DNA from: an uncultured Lachnospira sp.
GTDB taxonomy: Bacteria; Bacillota; Clostridia; Lachnospirales; Lachnospiraceae
Direction: 5' to 3'
Assembly (NCBI GenBank): GCA_934359185.1
Contig: CAKRLE010000002.1
Location: 204,628 to 268,627, forward strand
DNA: 64,000 bases
Part shown: in pieces, positions 10,401 through 19,790 of the stretch
Layout of the letters: each line of letters opens with the position of its first letter
How positions within the stretch are numbered: the stretch's first letter is position 1
Program-made: the position numbers and the translations under genes
The notes under the pieces: generated by a model
Databases searched by the model: none
Seen by the model: only the letters and a program-made list of their open reading frames with translations
What the model was told of the DNA's origin: nothing

Positions 10401-10991
10401 ATGAAAATACTAATATTGGCAGACGTTGAATCCAAATATCTGTGGGATTATTTTGAAAAGGAGAAGCTTGAAGGGATAGATCTGATATTGTCATGCGGTG
10501 ACTTAAAGCCGCAGTACCTGTCTTTTCTTGCATCATTTTCTAAAGTGCCTATTCTTTATGTGCGTGGCAATCATGATGACTGTTATGAGAATAATCCGCC
10601 AGAAGGATGTATATGTATAGAAGATAATATATATAAATATAATGGACTGCGCATTATGGGGCTTGGGGGCTCTTTACGATACAATAAAGGAATCAACCAG
10701 TACACCCAGCTTCAGATGAAAAACAGGGTAAGTCATATGTGGCTTAAATTAAAAAGAAATAAAGGGTTTGATATACTCCTGACACATGCACCGGCAGCGG
10801 GAATTAATGATGGTGATGACCATGTGCATAAAGGATTTGATGCATTTTCGGAGCTTATTGATAAATATCACCCTAGATATTTTATTCATGGACATATTCA
10901 TAAGAATTATTCAATGAATTTTGTACGTGAAGACAAGGTGGGAGATACAATAGTAATCAATGGATATGACAGATATATATTAGAAATTTAA
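10401..10991 (+). CDS. Metallophosphoesterase
   Basis: 196 residues. Calcineurin-like motifs are in order: LADVES (D), SCGDLKPQYL (GD), RGNHDD (GNHD), LLTHAPAAG and HGHIHKNY (GHxH), so the dinuclear metal site is complete. Family members cleave phosphodiesters or phosphomonoesters; substrate is unknown. It follows the BMP-type gene closely, consistent with an operon. A strong promoter for asd lies just downstream. Confidence 0.85.
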   Translation: MKILILADVESKYLWDYFEKEKLEGIDLILSCGDLKPQYLSFLASFSKVPILYVRGNHDDCYENNPPEGCICIEDNIYKYNGLRIMGLGGSLRYNKGINQYTQLQMKNRVSHMWLKLKRNKGFDILLTHAPAAGINDGDDHVHKGFDAFSELIDKYHPRYFIHGHIHKNYSMNFVREDKVGDTIVINGYDRYILEI

Positions 10992-11009
10992 AAAAATGTT
11001 ATAAATGTG

Positions 11010-11038
11010 TTGCATTATCTGTAATAGTATGATAATAT
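11010..11038 (+). promoter_or_regulatory. Sigma-A promoter of asd
   Basis: TTGCAT (11010-11015), a 17-bp spacer and TAATAT (11033-11038). A leader of about 70 nt follows. It contains a hairpin CAAATGT/ACATTTG (11057-11085) with inner GTCT/AGAC pairing, which might influence expression; it does not match a known riboswitch that I recognise. Confidence 0.6.
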
Positions 11039-11117
11039 CCCATAAGAAACAAAAGACAAATGTCCGTCTAGGAAAGACACATTTGCCAATACATAATATT
11101 AAGGGAGAATATATAAG

Positions 11118-12206
11118 ATGAGCGATAAGTTAAGAGTTGGTATCCTTGGCGGTACAGGTATGGTTGGTCAGAGATTTATAACATTACTTGAGAACCATCC
11201 ATGGTTTGAGGTTGTTTTAGTTGCAGCCAGTGGACGTTCAGCAGGCAAATCATATGAGGAAGCTGTTGACGGACGTTGGAAGATGGCTGTACCAATGCCA
11301 GAATTTGTAAAGAAGATGCCTGTTCTTGATATGGATAAGGATTTTGATAAGATAGTTAATGATGTTGATTTTGTATTCTGTGCAGTTAACATGCCTAAGG
11401 ATGAAATTAAAGCATTAGAAGAAAGATACGCTAAGGCAGAGGTTCCAGTTGTATCTAATAACAGTGCACATCGTTGGACACCAGATGTACCTATGATTTT
11501 ACCAGAAGTTAACCCAGAGCATACTGATGTAATTGAGGCACAGAAGAAGAGACTTGGTACAACAAGAGGATTTATCGCAGTTAAGCCTAACTGTTCAATC
11601 CAGAGCTATGCTCCAGCTATTGCAGCGTTAAAGGAATTTGAGCCAAAGCTTGTTGTAGCTACAACATATCAGGCTATTTCAGGTGCTGGTAAGACATTTG
11701 AGCAGTGGCCAGAGATGGTAGAGAATATTATCCCTTACATCGGTGGAGAGGAAGAAAAGAGTGAGAAGGAACCATTAAGAATCCTTGGAAATGTAGTTGA
11801 TGGTAAGATTGTTCCAGCAACAGAGCCAGTTATTACATGCCAGTGCTTAAGAGTTCCGGTTCTTGACGGACATACAGCTGCTGTATTTATTAATTTTGGC
11901 AAGAAGCCAACTAAGGAGCAGATTATTGAAAAGTGGAGAAATTACAGAGGTGTTCCACAGGAACTTGACCTTCCTAGCGCACCAAAGCAGTTTATCCAGT
12001 ATCTTGAAGAGGATGATCGTCCACAGGTTAAGCTTGACGTTAACTATGAGCATGGTATGGGTGTATCATTTGGACGTTTGAGAGAGGATTCAGTGTTTGA
12101 TTACAAGTTTGTTGGTCTTTCACATAATACATTAAGAGGTGCTGCAGGTGGAGCTGTTCTTTGTGCAGAGCTTCTTAAAGCTAAGGGATTTATTACTAAG
12201 AAGTAA
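11118..12206 (+). CDS. asd: Aspartate-semialdehyde dehydrogenase
   Basis: 362 residues. N-terminal NADP loop GGTGMVGQRF. The catalytic-cysteine segment KPNCSIQSYAPA and the substrate-binding block ATTYQAISGAGK are followed by GHTAAVFINF. The longer form with the segment PEWPEM-like QWPEMVENIIPYIGGEEEK corresponds to the archaeal/fungal-type branch of Asd rather than the E. coli branch. It makes aspartate semialdehyde for lysine, threonine and methionine synthesis. Monocistronic with its own promoter and terminator; codon bias suggests good expression. Confidence 0.95.
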   Translation: MSDKLRVGILGGTGMVGQRFITLLENHPWFEVVLVAASGRSAGKSYEEAVDGRWKMAVPMPEFVKKMPVLDMDKDFDKIVNDVDFVFCAVNMPKDEIKALEERYAKAEVPVVSNNSAHRWTPDVPMILPEVNPEHTDVIEAQKKRLGTTRGFIAVKPNCSIQSYAPAIAALKEFEPKLVVATTYQAISGAGKTFEQWPEMVENIIPYIGGEEEKSEKEPLRILGNVVDGKIVPATEPVITCQCLRVPVLDGHTAAVFINFGKKPTKEQIIEKWRNYRGVPQELDLPSAPKQFIQYLEEDDRPQVKLDVNYEHGMGVSFGRLREDSVFDYKFVGLSHNTLRGAAGGAVLCAELLKAKGFITKK

Positions 12207-12243
12207 TAATTAAATATGTTCTTTCCTGCTTTTCAGGTTAGAT

Positions 12244-12312
12244 AGACACATGGAGTGCCCATCTGGTGTAATGCCAGGTGGGCATTCTGCATTGTGTCTT
12301 GTTTTTTTGTGT
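12244..12312 (+). terminator. Long rho-independent terminator of asd
   Basis: AGACACA ... TGTGTCT closes an interrupted stem. The inner part pairs TGCCCATCTGG with CCAGGTGGGCA, and the stem is followed by TGTTTTTTTG. Confidence 0.85.
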
Positions 12313-12367
12313 GAAATAAGTTAAAATTAAAAGACGATTTAACGCAGCGTGGAGGGCGATATATATC

Positions 12368-12961
12368 ATGGAAAATAATCATTTTTATGCAATGTTATCA
12401 AGAATGAAATATATTAACAGATGGGGACTTATGCGTAACACAAGAGTGGAGAATATTAGTGAGCACAGTCTTGAGGTGGCGTTTGTGGCACATGCACTTG
12501 GTGTAATTAACAATGAAGTGTTTGGTGGCTCTCTTCCAGCAGAGAGACTTGCAATTCTTGGTATGTATCATGATGTGACAGAGATTATAACAGGGGACAT
12601 GCCAACGCCTGTAAAGTATTACAGCCCGGTTATCCGTAATGCATATGCAGAGGTTGAGAATGTTGCTAAAGATGAGATGCTTTCAGGACTTCCGGAGATG
12701 ATGAGAAAGCATTATGACAGTGTGCTTCTTGAGACAGATGAGGAAGAACAGCTGTGGATATATGTTAAGGCGGCAGATAAGATGTCAGCGTTGATAAAAT
12801 GTATAGAGGAGCAGCAGATGGGAAATCAGGATTTTGCAGATGCGGCTTCAACAATAAAAAAAGCGCTTGTGGATATGAAGCTGAAAGAAGTCGATTATTT
12901 TATGAAAGAATTTCTTCCGGCATATAAGCTTACATTAGATAAATCGGGAAAGGAAGTATAG
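12368..12961 (+). CDS. HD-domain 5'-deoxynucleotidase (YfbR-like)
   Basis: 197 residues. The HD-domain metal ligands are seen in ENISEHSLEVAFVAH (H) and GMYHDVTEIITGDMPTP (HD), with the D of DKMSALIKC later; this spacing and the TGDMPTPVKY segment are typical of YfbR. YfbR removes phosphate from deoxynucleoside 5'-monophosphates. It is followed after three bases by the ATPase gene, so the two are probably co-translated. Confidence 0.85.
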   Translation: MENNHFYAMLSRMKYINRWGLMRNTRVENISEHSLEVAFVAHALGVINNEVFGGSLPAERLAILGMYHDVTEIITGDMPTPVKYYSPVIRNAYAEVENVAKDEMLSGLPEMMRKHYDSVLLETDEEEQLWIYVKAADKMSALIKCIEEQQMGNQDFADAASTIKKALVDMKLKEVDYFMKEFLPAYKLTLDKSGKEV

Positions 12962-12964
12962 AAG

Positions 12965-14350
12965 ATGTTCTTGGGGCGAAGTGAAGAAACTGAAAAACTC
13001 ACTAAATATTATGAATCGGGAAAAAGTTCTCTCATAGTTGTATATGGACGTACTGGGATAGGAAAGACATCATTTATAAAGAATTTTGCAAAAGATAAAG
13101 AATATTTCTATTACTGTGCTGCGCAAGCCTCTGATAAGCATCAGATAAACATGCTTACAGCAAGCATAAAAAGGCAGGTTGGATTTTATTCTGTTGATGA
13201 TCAGGAAGATATAGATGTAACAGATACAGATGTGCTGCTCACCCTTATGAATAAGATAGAGAGTGATACAAGACTTATTATTATAGATGAGTTCCAAAAC
13301 ATTATTAAACAGAATAAAGGATTTATGGATTCTATAGTAAAGCTGGTTGATGGAAAGCTTTTTGATGGAAATGTTTGTGTTGTGCTTCTTAGTTCATCTA
13401 TAAGCTGGATAGAGAACAGTCTTGTGTCTTCTATAGGTGCATCAGCATTAAAGATATCAGAATTTATTAAGCTGAAGGAACTTTCTTTTGTTGATACAGT
13501 AAGAATGTTTCCATCATATTCAGTCCCCGACAGCATGATGATATATGCGATAACTGGTGGTGTTCCAGCTTATATGTCACGGCTTTCAGATAAGTTGTCT
13601 GTCAAGGAGAATATATGTAAGAATATCCTTAACTCTGATGCTTATTTAAGAAGAGAGGGTGGGGAATATATAAAGGAAGAATTAAGAGAAACTTCTCTTT
13701 ATAATACAATCATTAAATTTATTGCAGAAGGCGCAAATAAGCTTAATGAACTGCATAATCTCACTGGATTTGGAAGAGATAAAATAAGTGTATATTTAAA
13801 AAATCTTGCTGAACGTGAAATTGTTGAAAAAGTATTTTCATATGAGAGTGATGGAAGAGAATACACAAGAAAAGGTCTATACAGAATCAAATCAGGATTT
13901 ACTGAATTCTGGTTCAGATACATATATGGCAATGAATCTCAGATTGAGACAATGTCAGATGAGGATTTTTATGATGAATATATAGAGCCTACCCTGAATG
14001 AATTTGCTCTCGAAGCATTTGTTAAGGTGGGAACAGAATTTGTATCAATTATGGACTCAATGGGCAGGCTGCCAGTCAAAATTGAAAGAACCGGACGCTG
14101 GTGGGGAAAGAATGGCAATATAGATATAATAGGTGTAAGCCACGATCAGCAGTATGTTATAGGCAAATGCAACTGGCTTGATGACACATTTAAGTTCTCG
14201 GATTTTGAGGAGCTTATGTATAATGTAGGACTTGCTGAGATAGGAAAGGATTACATATATCTGTTTTCAAAGAATGATTTTGATGATGAGTTAAAAGAAT
14301 TTGCCAGTGAGAATAAGAATGTTAATCTTATAAGTCTGAATGACTTGTAG
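12965..14350 (+). CDS. AAA ATPase with DUF234-type C-terminal domain
   Basis: 461 residues. VVYGRTGIGKTSFIKNF (Walker A, about residues 24-40) and TRLIIIDEFQNI (Walker B) define the archaeal-ATPase-like family. The C-terminal third (GFTEFWFRYIYGNES through NIDIIGVSHDQQYVIGKCNW) has the DUF234/restriction-endonuclease-like pattern D-x-I-x(n)-GKC(K), suggesting a nuclease-fold domain with the last Lys changed to Asn. Such proteins are common and lack a settled function. Gene order links it with the HD nucleotidase and topoisomerase III. Confidence 0.75.
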   Translation: MFLGRSEETEKLTKYYESGKSSLIVVYGRTGIGKTSFIKNFAKDKEYFYYCAAQASDKHQINMLTASIKRQVGFYSVDDQEDIDVTDTDVLLTLMNKIESDTRLIIIDEFQNIIKQNKGFMDSIVKLVDGKLFDGNVCVVLLSSSISWIENSLVSSIGASALKISEFIKLKELSFVDTVRMFPSYSVPDSMMIYAITGGVPAYMSRLSDKLSVKENICKNILNSDAYLRREGGEYIKEELRETSLYNTIIKFIAEGANKLNELHNLTGFGRDKISVYLKNLAEREIVEKVFSYESDGREYTRKGLYRIKSGFTEFWFRYIYGNESQIETMSDEDFYDEYIEPTLNEFALEAFVKVGTEFVSIMDSMGRLPVKIERTGRWWGKNGNIDIIGVSHDQQYVIGKCNWLDDTFKFSDFEELMYNVGLAEIGKDYIYLFSKNDFDDELKEFASENKNVNLISLNDL

Positions 14351-14374
14351 TATATATGAAAGAAAAGGTTGGAT

Positions 14375-16351
14375 ATGGGAAAATCAGTGTTCATTGCAGA
14401 GAAACCATCTGTAGCGGAAGAATTTGGTAAAGCTCTGCATGAGAATTTCAAGAATCGGAAGTCAGACGGATATCTTGAATCAGATAATTATATTGTAACA
14501 TGGTGCGTGGGGCATCTGGTTACAATGTGTTATCCTGATAAATATGACCCCGCACTCAAATCATGGCGTTTAGATACACTTCCATTTATACCGAAGGAAT
14601 TTATGTATGAGGTAATTCCAAATGTTGAAAAGCAGTTTAATATTGTTAAGAATATATTAAACAGGGAAGATGTTGATACCATATATGTCTGTACCGATTC
14701 CGGACGAGAAGGGGAATATATATATCGTCTGGTAAGACAGATGGCAGGAGTTAAGAATAAGAAAGAAAAGCGTGTGTGGATTGATTCACAGACAGAAGAA
14801 GAGATACTTAAAGGGATTAAGACCGCTAAAGATATATCTGAATATAATAATTTAAGCGATGCGGCATATCTTAGGGCTAAAGAAGATTATCTTATGGGAA
14901 TTAATTTCTCGCGTGTTCTTACCCTTAAATATGGCAGAAATATTTCGTCATACCTAAAGACTGACAGAACCGTAATATCAGTGGGAAGAGTTATGACGTG
15001 TGTTCTTGGAATGATTGTAAGAAGGGAACGTGAGATACGCGCATTTGTAAAGACTCCTTTTTTCAGGGTTATATGTAAGACGCAGCTTTCAGATAACAGC
15101 TTTGATGCAGAGTGGAAAGCTGTAGAGGGCAGCAGATATTACAATACGCCGTATCTTTACAAGGATAACGGATTTAAGGAGCGCATTAAGGCACAGGAGC
15201 TTATAGATGTGCTGTCAGACCCTATGCCTGCATCAGGCAGGGTTGTCCAGATTGAGAGAAAGAAAGAAGTTAAGAATCCACCGCTTCTGTATAATCTTGC
15301 TGAACTTCAGAATGAGTGTTCTAAGCTGTTTAAAATAAGTCCTGATCAGACGCTTTCAGTCGTACAGGAATTGTACGAGAAAAAGCTTGTAACTTATCCA
15401 AGAACTGATGCGAGGGTTTTATCAACAGCGATAAGCAAAGAGATTCATAAGAATATAGGCGGACTCAGAAATTTTGCACCAGTAAAGGAATATGCGGAGC
15501 ATATACTTAATGAAAAAAGTTATACAGATATTGCCAGAAGCAGATATTGTGATGATAAAAAGATTACAGATCATTATGCTATAATACCTACAGGTCAGGG
15601 ATTTGGAGCACTTAAAGGGTTATCTCAGACTGCTGTACGTGTATATGAGGTCATTGCAAGAAGATTTTTAAGTATATTTTATCCTGCAGCAGAATATACA
15701 AAAGCATCAGTTACGATGGATGTTAATAAAGAATGCTTTAATGCATCATTTAAGGTATTGGCTAAGGAAGGATATCTTGCTGCAGCCAGAAATTCATTTG
15801 CAAAGCAGCAGGATGCAGATGGTAATGATACAGCTATGCTCGAGGCATTAAAAAATGTCAAGAAAAATGATATACTCAATATAACAGAGTTCTCAATTAA
15901 GGAGGGAGAGACATCTCCACCCAAAAGATATAATTCTGGTTCAATTATTCTTGCTATGGAGAATGCCGGACAGCTTATTGAAGATGAAGATCTGCGTGCG
16001 CAGATAAAGGGTAGTGGAATTGGAACAAGTGCTACAAGAGCTGAGATATTAAAGAAGCTTAATACCATAGGTTATATATCCACTAATGCCAAAACACAGA
16101 TTATAACTCCGGCTAAGCTTGGTGAGATAGTATATGATGTTGTTGATAATTCGATAAGGCAGCTTCTTAATCCAGAGCTTACAGCAAGCTGGGAAAAGGG
16201 ATTGACTTATGTTGCTGATGGTGAGATAACATCTGATGAATATCTTAATAAGCTTGAAGGATTTGTTACAAGGAGAACGCAGGCTGTAAAGATTTTAAAT
16301 AATCAGTCGCAGCTTATGAGATTATTTAACGAGTTTTCTAAGAATTATTAA
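14375..16351 (+). CDS. topB: DNA topoisomerase III (type IA)
   Basis: 658 residues. The Toprim domain begins KSVFIAEKPSVAEEFGKAL and contains DTIYVCTDSGREGEYIYRL. The active-site tyrosine is in KKLVTYPRTDARVLS. No C-terminal zinc fingers are present, as in TopB. It relaxes and decatenates DNA and resolves recombination intermediates. Start at 14375 (MGKSVF) rather than an upstream in-frame TTG. It begins 24 bp after the ATPase gene. Confidence 0.93.
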   Translation: MGKSVFIAEKPSVAEEFGKALHENFKNRKSDGYLESDNYIVTWCVGHLVTMCYPDKYDPALKSWRLDTLPFIPKEFMYEVIPNVEKQFNIVKNILNREDVDTIYVCTDSGREGEYIYRLVRQMAGVKNKKEKRVWIDSQTEEEILKGIKTAKDISEYNNLSDAAYLRAKEDYLMGINFSRVLTLKYGRNISSYLKTDRTVISVGRVMTCVLGMIVRREREIRAFVKTPFFRVICKTQLSDNSFDAEWKAVEGSRYYNTPYLYKDNGFKERIKAQELIDVLSDPMPASGRVVQIERKKEVKNPPLLYNLAELQNECSKLFKISPDQTLSVVQELYEKKLVTYPRTDARVLSTAISKEIHKNIGGLRNFAPVKEYAEHILNEKSYTDIARSRYCDDKKITDHYAIIPTGQGFGALKGLSQTAVRVYEVIARRFLSIFYPAAEYTKASVTMDVNKECFNASFKVLAKEGYLAAARNSFAKQQDADGNDTAMLEALKNVKKNDILNITEFSIKEGETSPPKRYNSGSIILAMENAGQLIEDEDLRAQIKGSGIGTSATRAEILKKLNTIGYISTNAKTQIITPAKLGEIVYDVVDNSIRQLLNPELTASWEKGLTYVADGEITSDEYLNKLEGFVTRRTQAVKILNNQSQLMRLFNEFSKNY

Positions 16352-16391
16352 TTAACAATATATTTTATATTAATAGCAGAAAGGATAGAAT

Positions 16392-18212
16392 ATGTGCGGA
16401 ATAGTTGGTTATATAGGAGACAGAGACTGTACTAATGTGTTAGTTGATTCACTTGAAAAGCTTGAGTACAGAGGATATGATTCAGCAGGAATTGCTGTGC
16501 TTGAGAACGGAATAATTAAAGTATGCAAGTGTAAGGGAAGACTTGCAAATTTAAGAGATAAAATGGAACATGATGGTAAGCCTAAAGGACATGTGGGAAT
16601 CGGACATACAAGATGGGCTACACATGGAGAACCATCTGATATTAATTCACACCCACATGGCAATAAGAGAATTACAATAGTTCATAATGGTATTATTGAA
16701 AATTATCGTGAGATTAAGGAATTTCTTATATCAGAAGGATACAGCTTCGTAAGTGAAACAGATACAGAAACTGTTGCCAAGCTTATTGACTATTATTATG
16801 GCGGGGATCCACTTGATGCAATTATCAAGGTACTATCTGAGATAAGAGGATCATATGCATTAGGTATTATGTTCAGAGATTTTCCAGACAGAATCTATGC
16901 AGTCAGAAAAGACAGTCCTCTTATAGTTGGCAAGGGTGATGGCGAAAACTTTATTGCATCAGATGTTCCAGCAATAATGAAATACACAAGAGATTACTAT
17001 CTTCTGGAGAAGAATGAGATAGCAGAGATTAAGAAAGACCATGTTGATTTCTTTGATCTTCACAAGGAGAGAATACATAAAGAAGTAAATACTGCTGACT
17101 GGGATGTTGATGCTGCTGAAAAAGGCGGATATGAACATTTTATGTTAAAGGAGATACATGAGCAGCCTGTTGCGGTAAGAACAACCATAACACCTAGAAT
17201 TACAGATTGTATGCCAGATTTTACAGCAGAAGGATTTGATATCGAGAAGCTGAAGAAATATGAGAAAATATTTATTGTTGCCTGCGGTACTGCAATGCAT
17301 GCAGGAATGGTTGGAAAATATGTAATTGAAAAACTTGCCCGCAAGCCGGTAATAGTAGATATAGCGTCAGAATTCAGATATCGTGATCCGCTCATTGGTG
17401 AGAACAATCTTATGATTGTAATATCACAGTCAGGTGAGACAGCAGATACTAAGGCTGCAATGGAACTTGCAAAGGAGCGTGGAGCAGATACAATGGCAAT
17501 TGTCAATGTAAAGGGTTCATCGATTGCAAGAGAAGCGGATATGGTTGTGTATACACATGCAGGCCCGGAGATATCTGTTGCTTCAACTAAGGCATATATG
17601 GTTCAGATATCAGTTATGTATCTGCTTGCGTTTATGATGGCTTACGCTAATGGCAAGATAACTAAGGAAGAGTGCGAAAGACTCACAGCAGAGCTTTCTG
17701 ATATGCCTAAGATAATAGAGGATACATTAGGACAGGAGAAACAGTGCCAGTTCGTTGCATCCAAGCTTCTTAATGCAGACAGTCTTCTTTATATAGGAAG
17801 AGGTCTTGATTATGCACTTAGTATGGAAGGCTCTCTTAAGTTAAAGGAGATTTCATACATTCATTCAGAGTCATATGCAGCTGGTGAGTTAAAACATGGT
17901 ACGATTTCTCTTATCACTAAGGGAATGCCGGTTATTGCAGTTGCTACACAGAGCGACCTTCTTGAAAAAACTATCAGCAATATTAAGGAAGTCAAGGCAA
18001 GAGGGGCAATGGTTATTCTTGTATGCGCAGCAGACGTGGTTGTTGAGGAAGGCGTATGTGATTATCTTATAAGACTTCCAGAGGCTGAGGAGATTCTTAT
18101 GCCTATGGTTGCTGCTGTTCCATTGCAGTTGATTGCATATTATACATCAGTGCTGAAGGGTAATGATGTTGATAAGCCACGTAATCTTGCAAAGTCAGTT
18201 ACGGTTGAGTAA
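16392..18212 (+). CDS. glmS: Glutamine--fructose-6-phosphate aminotransferase (isomerizing)
   Basis: 606 residues. Starts MCGIVGYIG with the N-terminal nucleophile cysteine (Ntn glutaminase). HTRWATHGEPS is the glutaminase signature. Two SIS domains follow, with VACGTAMHAG, ISQSGETADT and STKAYMVQ. C-terminal DKPRNLAKSVTVE is the conserved end. It makes glucosamine-6-phosphate for peptidoglycan. Only 40 bases separate it from topB, so there is no room for the glmS self-cleaving ribozyme found in many Firmicutes. Confidence 0.97.
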   Translation: MCGIVGYIGDRDCTNVLVDSLEKLEYRGYDSAGIAVLENGIIKVCKCKGRLANLRDKMEHDGKPKGHVGIGHTRWATHGEPSDINSHPHGNKRITIVHNGIIENYREIKEFLISEGYSFVSETDTETVAKLIDYYYGGDPLDAIIKVLSEIRGSYALGIMFRDFPDRIYAVRKDSPLIVGKGDGENFIASDVPAIMKYTRDYYLLEKNEIAEIKKDHVDFFDLHKERIHKEVNTADWDVDAAEKGGYEHFMLKEIHEQPVAVRTTITPRITDCMPDFTAEGFDIEKLKKYEKIFIVACGTAMHAGMVGKYVIEKLARKPVIVDIASEFRYRDPLIGENNLMIVISQSGETADTKAAMELAKERGADTMAIVNVKGSSIAREADMVVYTHAGPEISVASTKAYMVQISVMYLLAFMMAYANGKITKEECERLTAELSDMPKIIEDTLGQEKQCQFVASKLLNADSLLYIGRGLDYALSMEGSLKLKEISYIHSESYAAGELKHGTISLITKGMPVIAVATQSDLLEKTISNIKEVKARGAMVILVCAADVVVEEGVCDYLIRLPEAEEILMPMVAAVPLQLIAYYTSVLKGNDVDKPRNLAKSVTVE

Positions 18213-18286
18213 GCAGCGGCGTGGTGCGTGTGGACGTTTGATAATATCAGCGAAGGATAGAATAATAGTTTGATGGGAGAAATAGG

Positions 18287-18955
18287 ATGGAGAATGTAGA
18301 GATTAAGGATTTATTTAATCTGGATGAGACTATTGCTAAGGATTTGTTTGATGGTGTGGCTTATCCGTGGGAGGTGCTTCCTAAGATTGGTGAGTTTATT
18401 GTTAAGCTCGGTGAGACACTTCCTTTGGATGAATATGATAAGCGTGGGGATAATGTCTGGATTGCCAAGGATGCTAAGGTATTTGAAAGTGCTTACATTA
18501 ATGGACCCTGTATCATAGGAAAAGGCGCTGAGGTAAGACACTGTGCATTTATAAGAGGAAATGCCATAGTTGGCGAAGGTGCAGTTGTAGGTAATTCTAC
18601 GGAACTTAAAAATGTTATCCTTTTTAATAAGGTCCAGGTTCCACATTACAATTATGTCGGGGATTCTATATTAGGGTTTAAGGCACATATGGGAGCTGGC
18701 TCAATAACATCTAATGTTAAGTCAGATAAAAAGCTTGTTGTTATCAAAGATGGCAAAGATACTATTGAGACAGGACTTAAAAAGGTCGGAGCTTTTCTTG
18801 GTGATAATGTTGAAGTTGGATGCGGAAGCGTCCTTAACCCGGGAACGGTTATAGGACGAGAGAGTAACATATATCCATTGTCAAGTGTACGTGGTGTAGT
18901 TGCAGCTGGCAGTATATATAAGAATAAGGGTGAAGTGGTTCTAAAAAATGTGTAA
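18287..18955 (+). CDS. Left-handed beta-helix (hexapeptide repeat) acyltransferase-like protein
   Basis: 222 residues. A short helical N-terminus (about 1-60) precedes repeated hexapeptides: VWIAKDAKVFESAYINGPCIIGKGAEV and onward to GSVLNPGTVIGRES. The pattern is that of the C-terminal half of GlmU-type UDP-N-acetylglucosamine pyrophosphorylases, and databases often name such proteins that way, but the nucleotidyltransferase domain is absent. It lies 74 bp after glmS, which fits an amino-sugar role. Acyl donor and acceptor unknown. Confidence 0.7.
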   Translation: MENVEIKDLFNLDETIAKDLFDGVAYPWEVLPKIGEFIVKLGETLPLDEYDKRGDNVWIAKDAKVFESAYINGPCIIGKGAEVRHCAFIRGNAIVGEGAVVGNSTELKNVILFNKVQVPHYNYVGDSILGFKAHMGAGSITSNVKSDKKLVVIKDGKDTIETGLKKVGAFLGDNVEVGCGSVLNPGTVIGRESNIYPLSSVRGVVAAGSIYKNKGEVVLKNV

Positions 18956-19071
18956 AGGTTGTTGACTTGCAGGGAAGTTTGTGAGAAAATTACCAAAGTG
19001 CAAGTCTGCCTATATATCTGTGTGGGCAGCAGCTACTTTAAGAACCTCTACAATACGAAAGGAGTACAGAG

Positions 19072-19776
19072 ATGATTTATACACGAGAAGTAGAAAACAT
19101 GTGCCCAGTGGCACAGGGCGTTCATCATGGCGCAGCTCCAGTTCCTACAGAAGGAAAATGGGTACAGAATAAGGAAGTAAAGGATATTTCTGGATTTACA
19201 CACGGTGTTGGCTGGTGTGCACCACAGCAGGGAGCCTGTAAGTTAACACTTAATGTTAAGGAAGGTATTATTCAGGAAGCATTAGTAGAGACAATTGGTT
19301 GTTCAGGTATGACACACTCAGCAGCTATGGCAGCAGAGATTTTACCTGGATTAACTGTTATGGAAGCATTAAATACAGACTTAGTATGTGATGCTATTAA
19401 TACAGCAATGAGAGAACTCTTCTTACAGATTGTATACGGCAGAACACAGAGCGCATTCTCAGAAGGCGGTCTTGCAGTTGGTGCTGGTCTTGAAGATTTA
19501 GGTAAGGGACTTCGTTCTCAGGTTGGTACTATGTATGGTACTCTTGCAAAGGGACCTCGTTATCTTGAGATGGCAGAGGGTTATGTTACAGGTATCGCTC
19601 TTGATAAGGATGACCAGATTATCGGATATAAGTTCGTTAACCTTGGTAAGATGACAGACTTCATCAAGAAGGGTGATGATCCAACAACAGCTTATGAGAA
19701 GGCTGCTGGACAGTATGGTAGAGTTGCTGATGCTGTTAAGATTATTGATCCAAGAACAGATGAAGAAGTTAAGTAA
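19072..19776 (+). CDS. NifU-like iron-sulfur scaffold-type protein
   Basis: 234 residues; AAAGGAGT precedes the ATG at 19072. Cysteines in GVGWCAPQQGACKLTLN and ETIGCSGMTHSAAMAAEIL resemble the metal/cluster-binding positions of the NifU/IscU N-terminal fold, and GenBank-type names for this family are iron-sulfur cluster assembly scaffold. Length exceeds IscU by about 100 residues. It lies directly before the GGGtGRT gene with a 14-bp gap, a pairing common in Clostridia. Strong codon bias suggests abundant expression. The biochemical role is not established. Confidence 0.65.
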   Translation: MIYTREVENMCPVAQGVHHGAAPVPTEGKWVQNKEVKDISGFTHGVGWCAPQQGACKLTLNVKEGIIQEALVETIGCSGMTHSAAMAAEILPGLTVMEALNTDLVCDAINTAMRELFLQIVYGRTQSAFSEGGLAVGAGLEDLGKGLRSQVGTMYGTLAKGPRYLEMAEGYVTGIALDKDDQIIGYKFVNLGKMTDFIKKGDDPTTAYEKAAGQYGRVADAVKIIDPRTDEEVK

Positions 19777-19790
19777 GGAGGAGATACGAG

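Noticed and set aside
16352..16391. Possible glmS ribozyme
   Set aside because: Only 40 bases between topB and glmS; far too short, and no matching core.
18956..19071. Riboswitch in the leader of the NifU-like gene
   Set aside because: Only a short CTGCC/GGGCAG hairpin was seen; no known aptamer core recognised.
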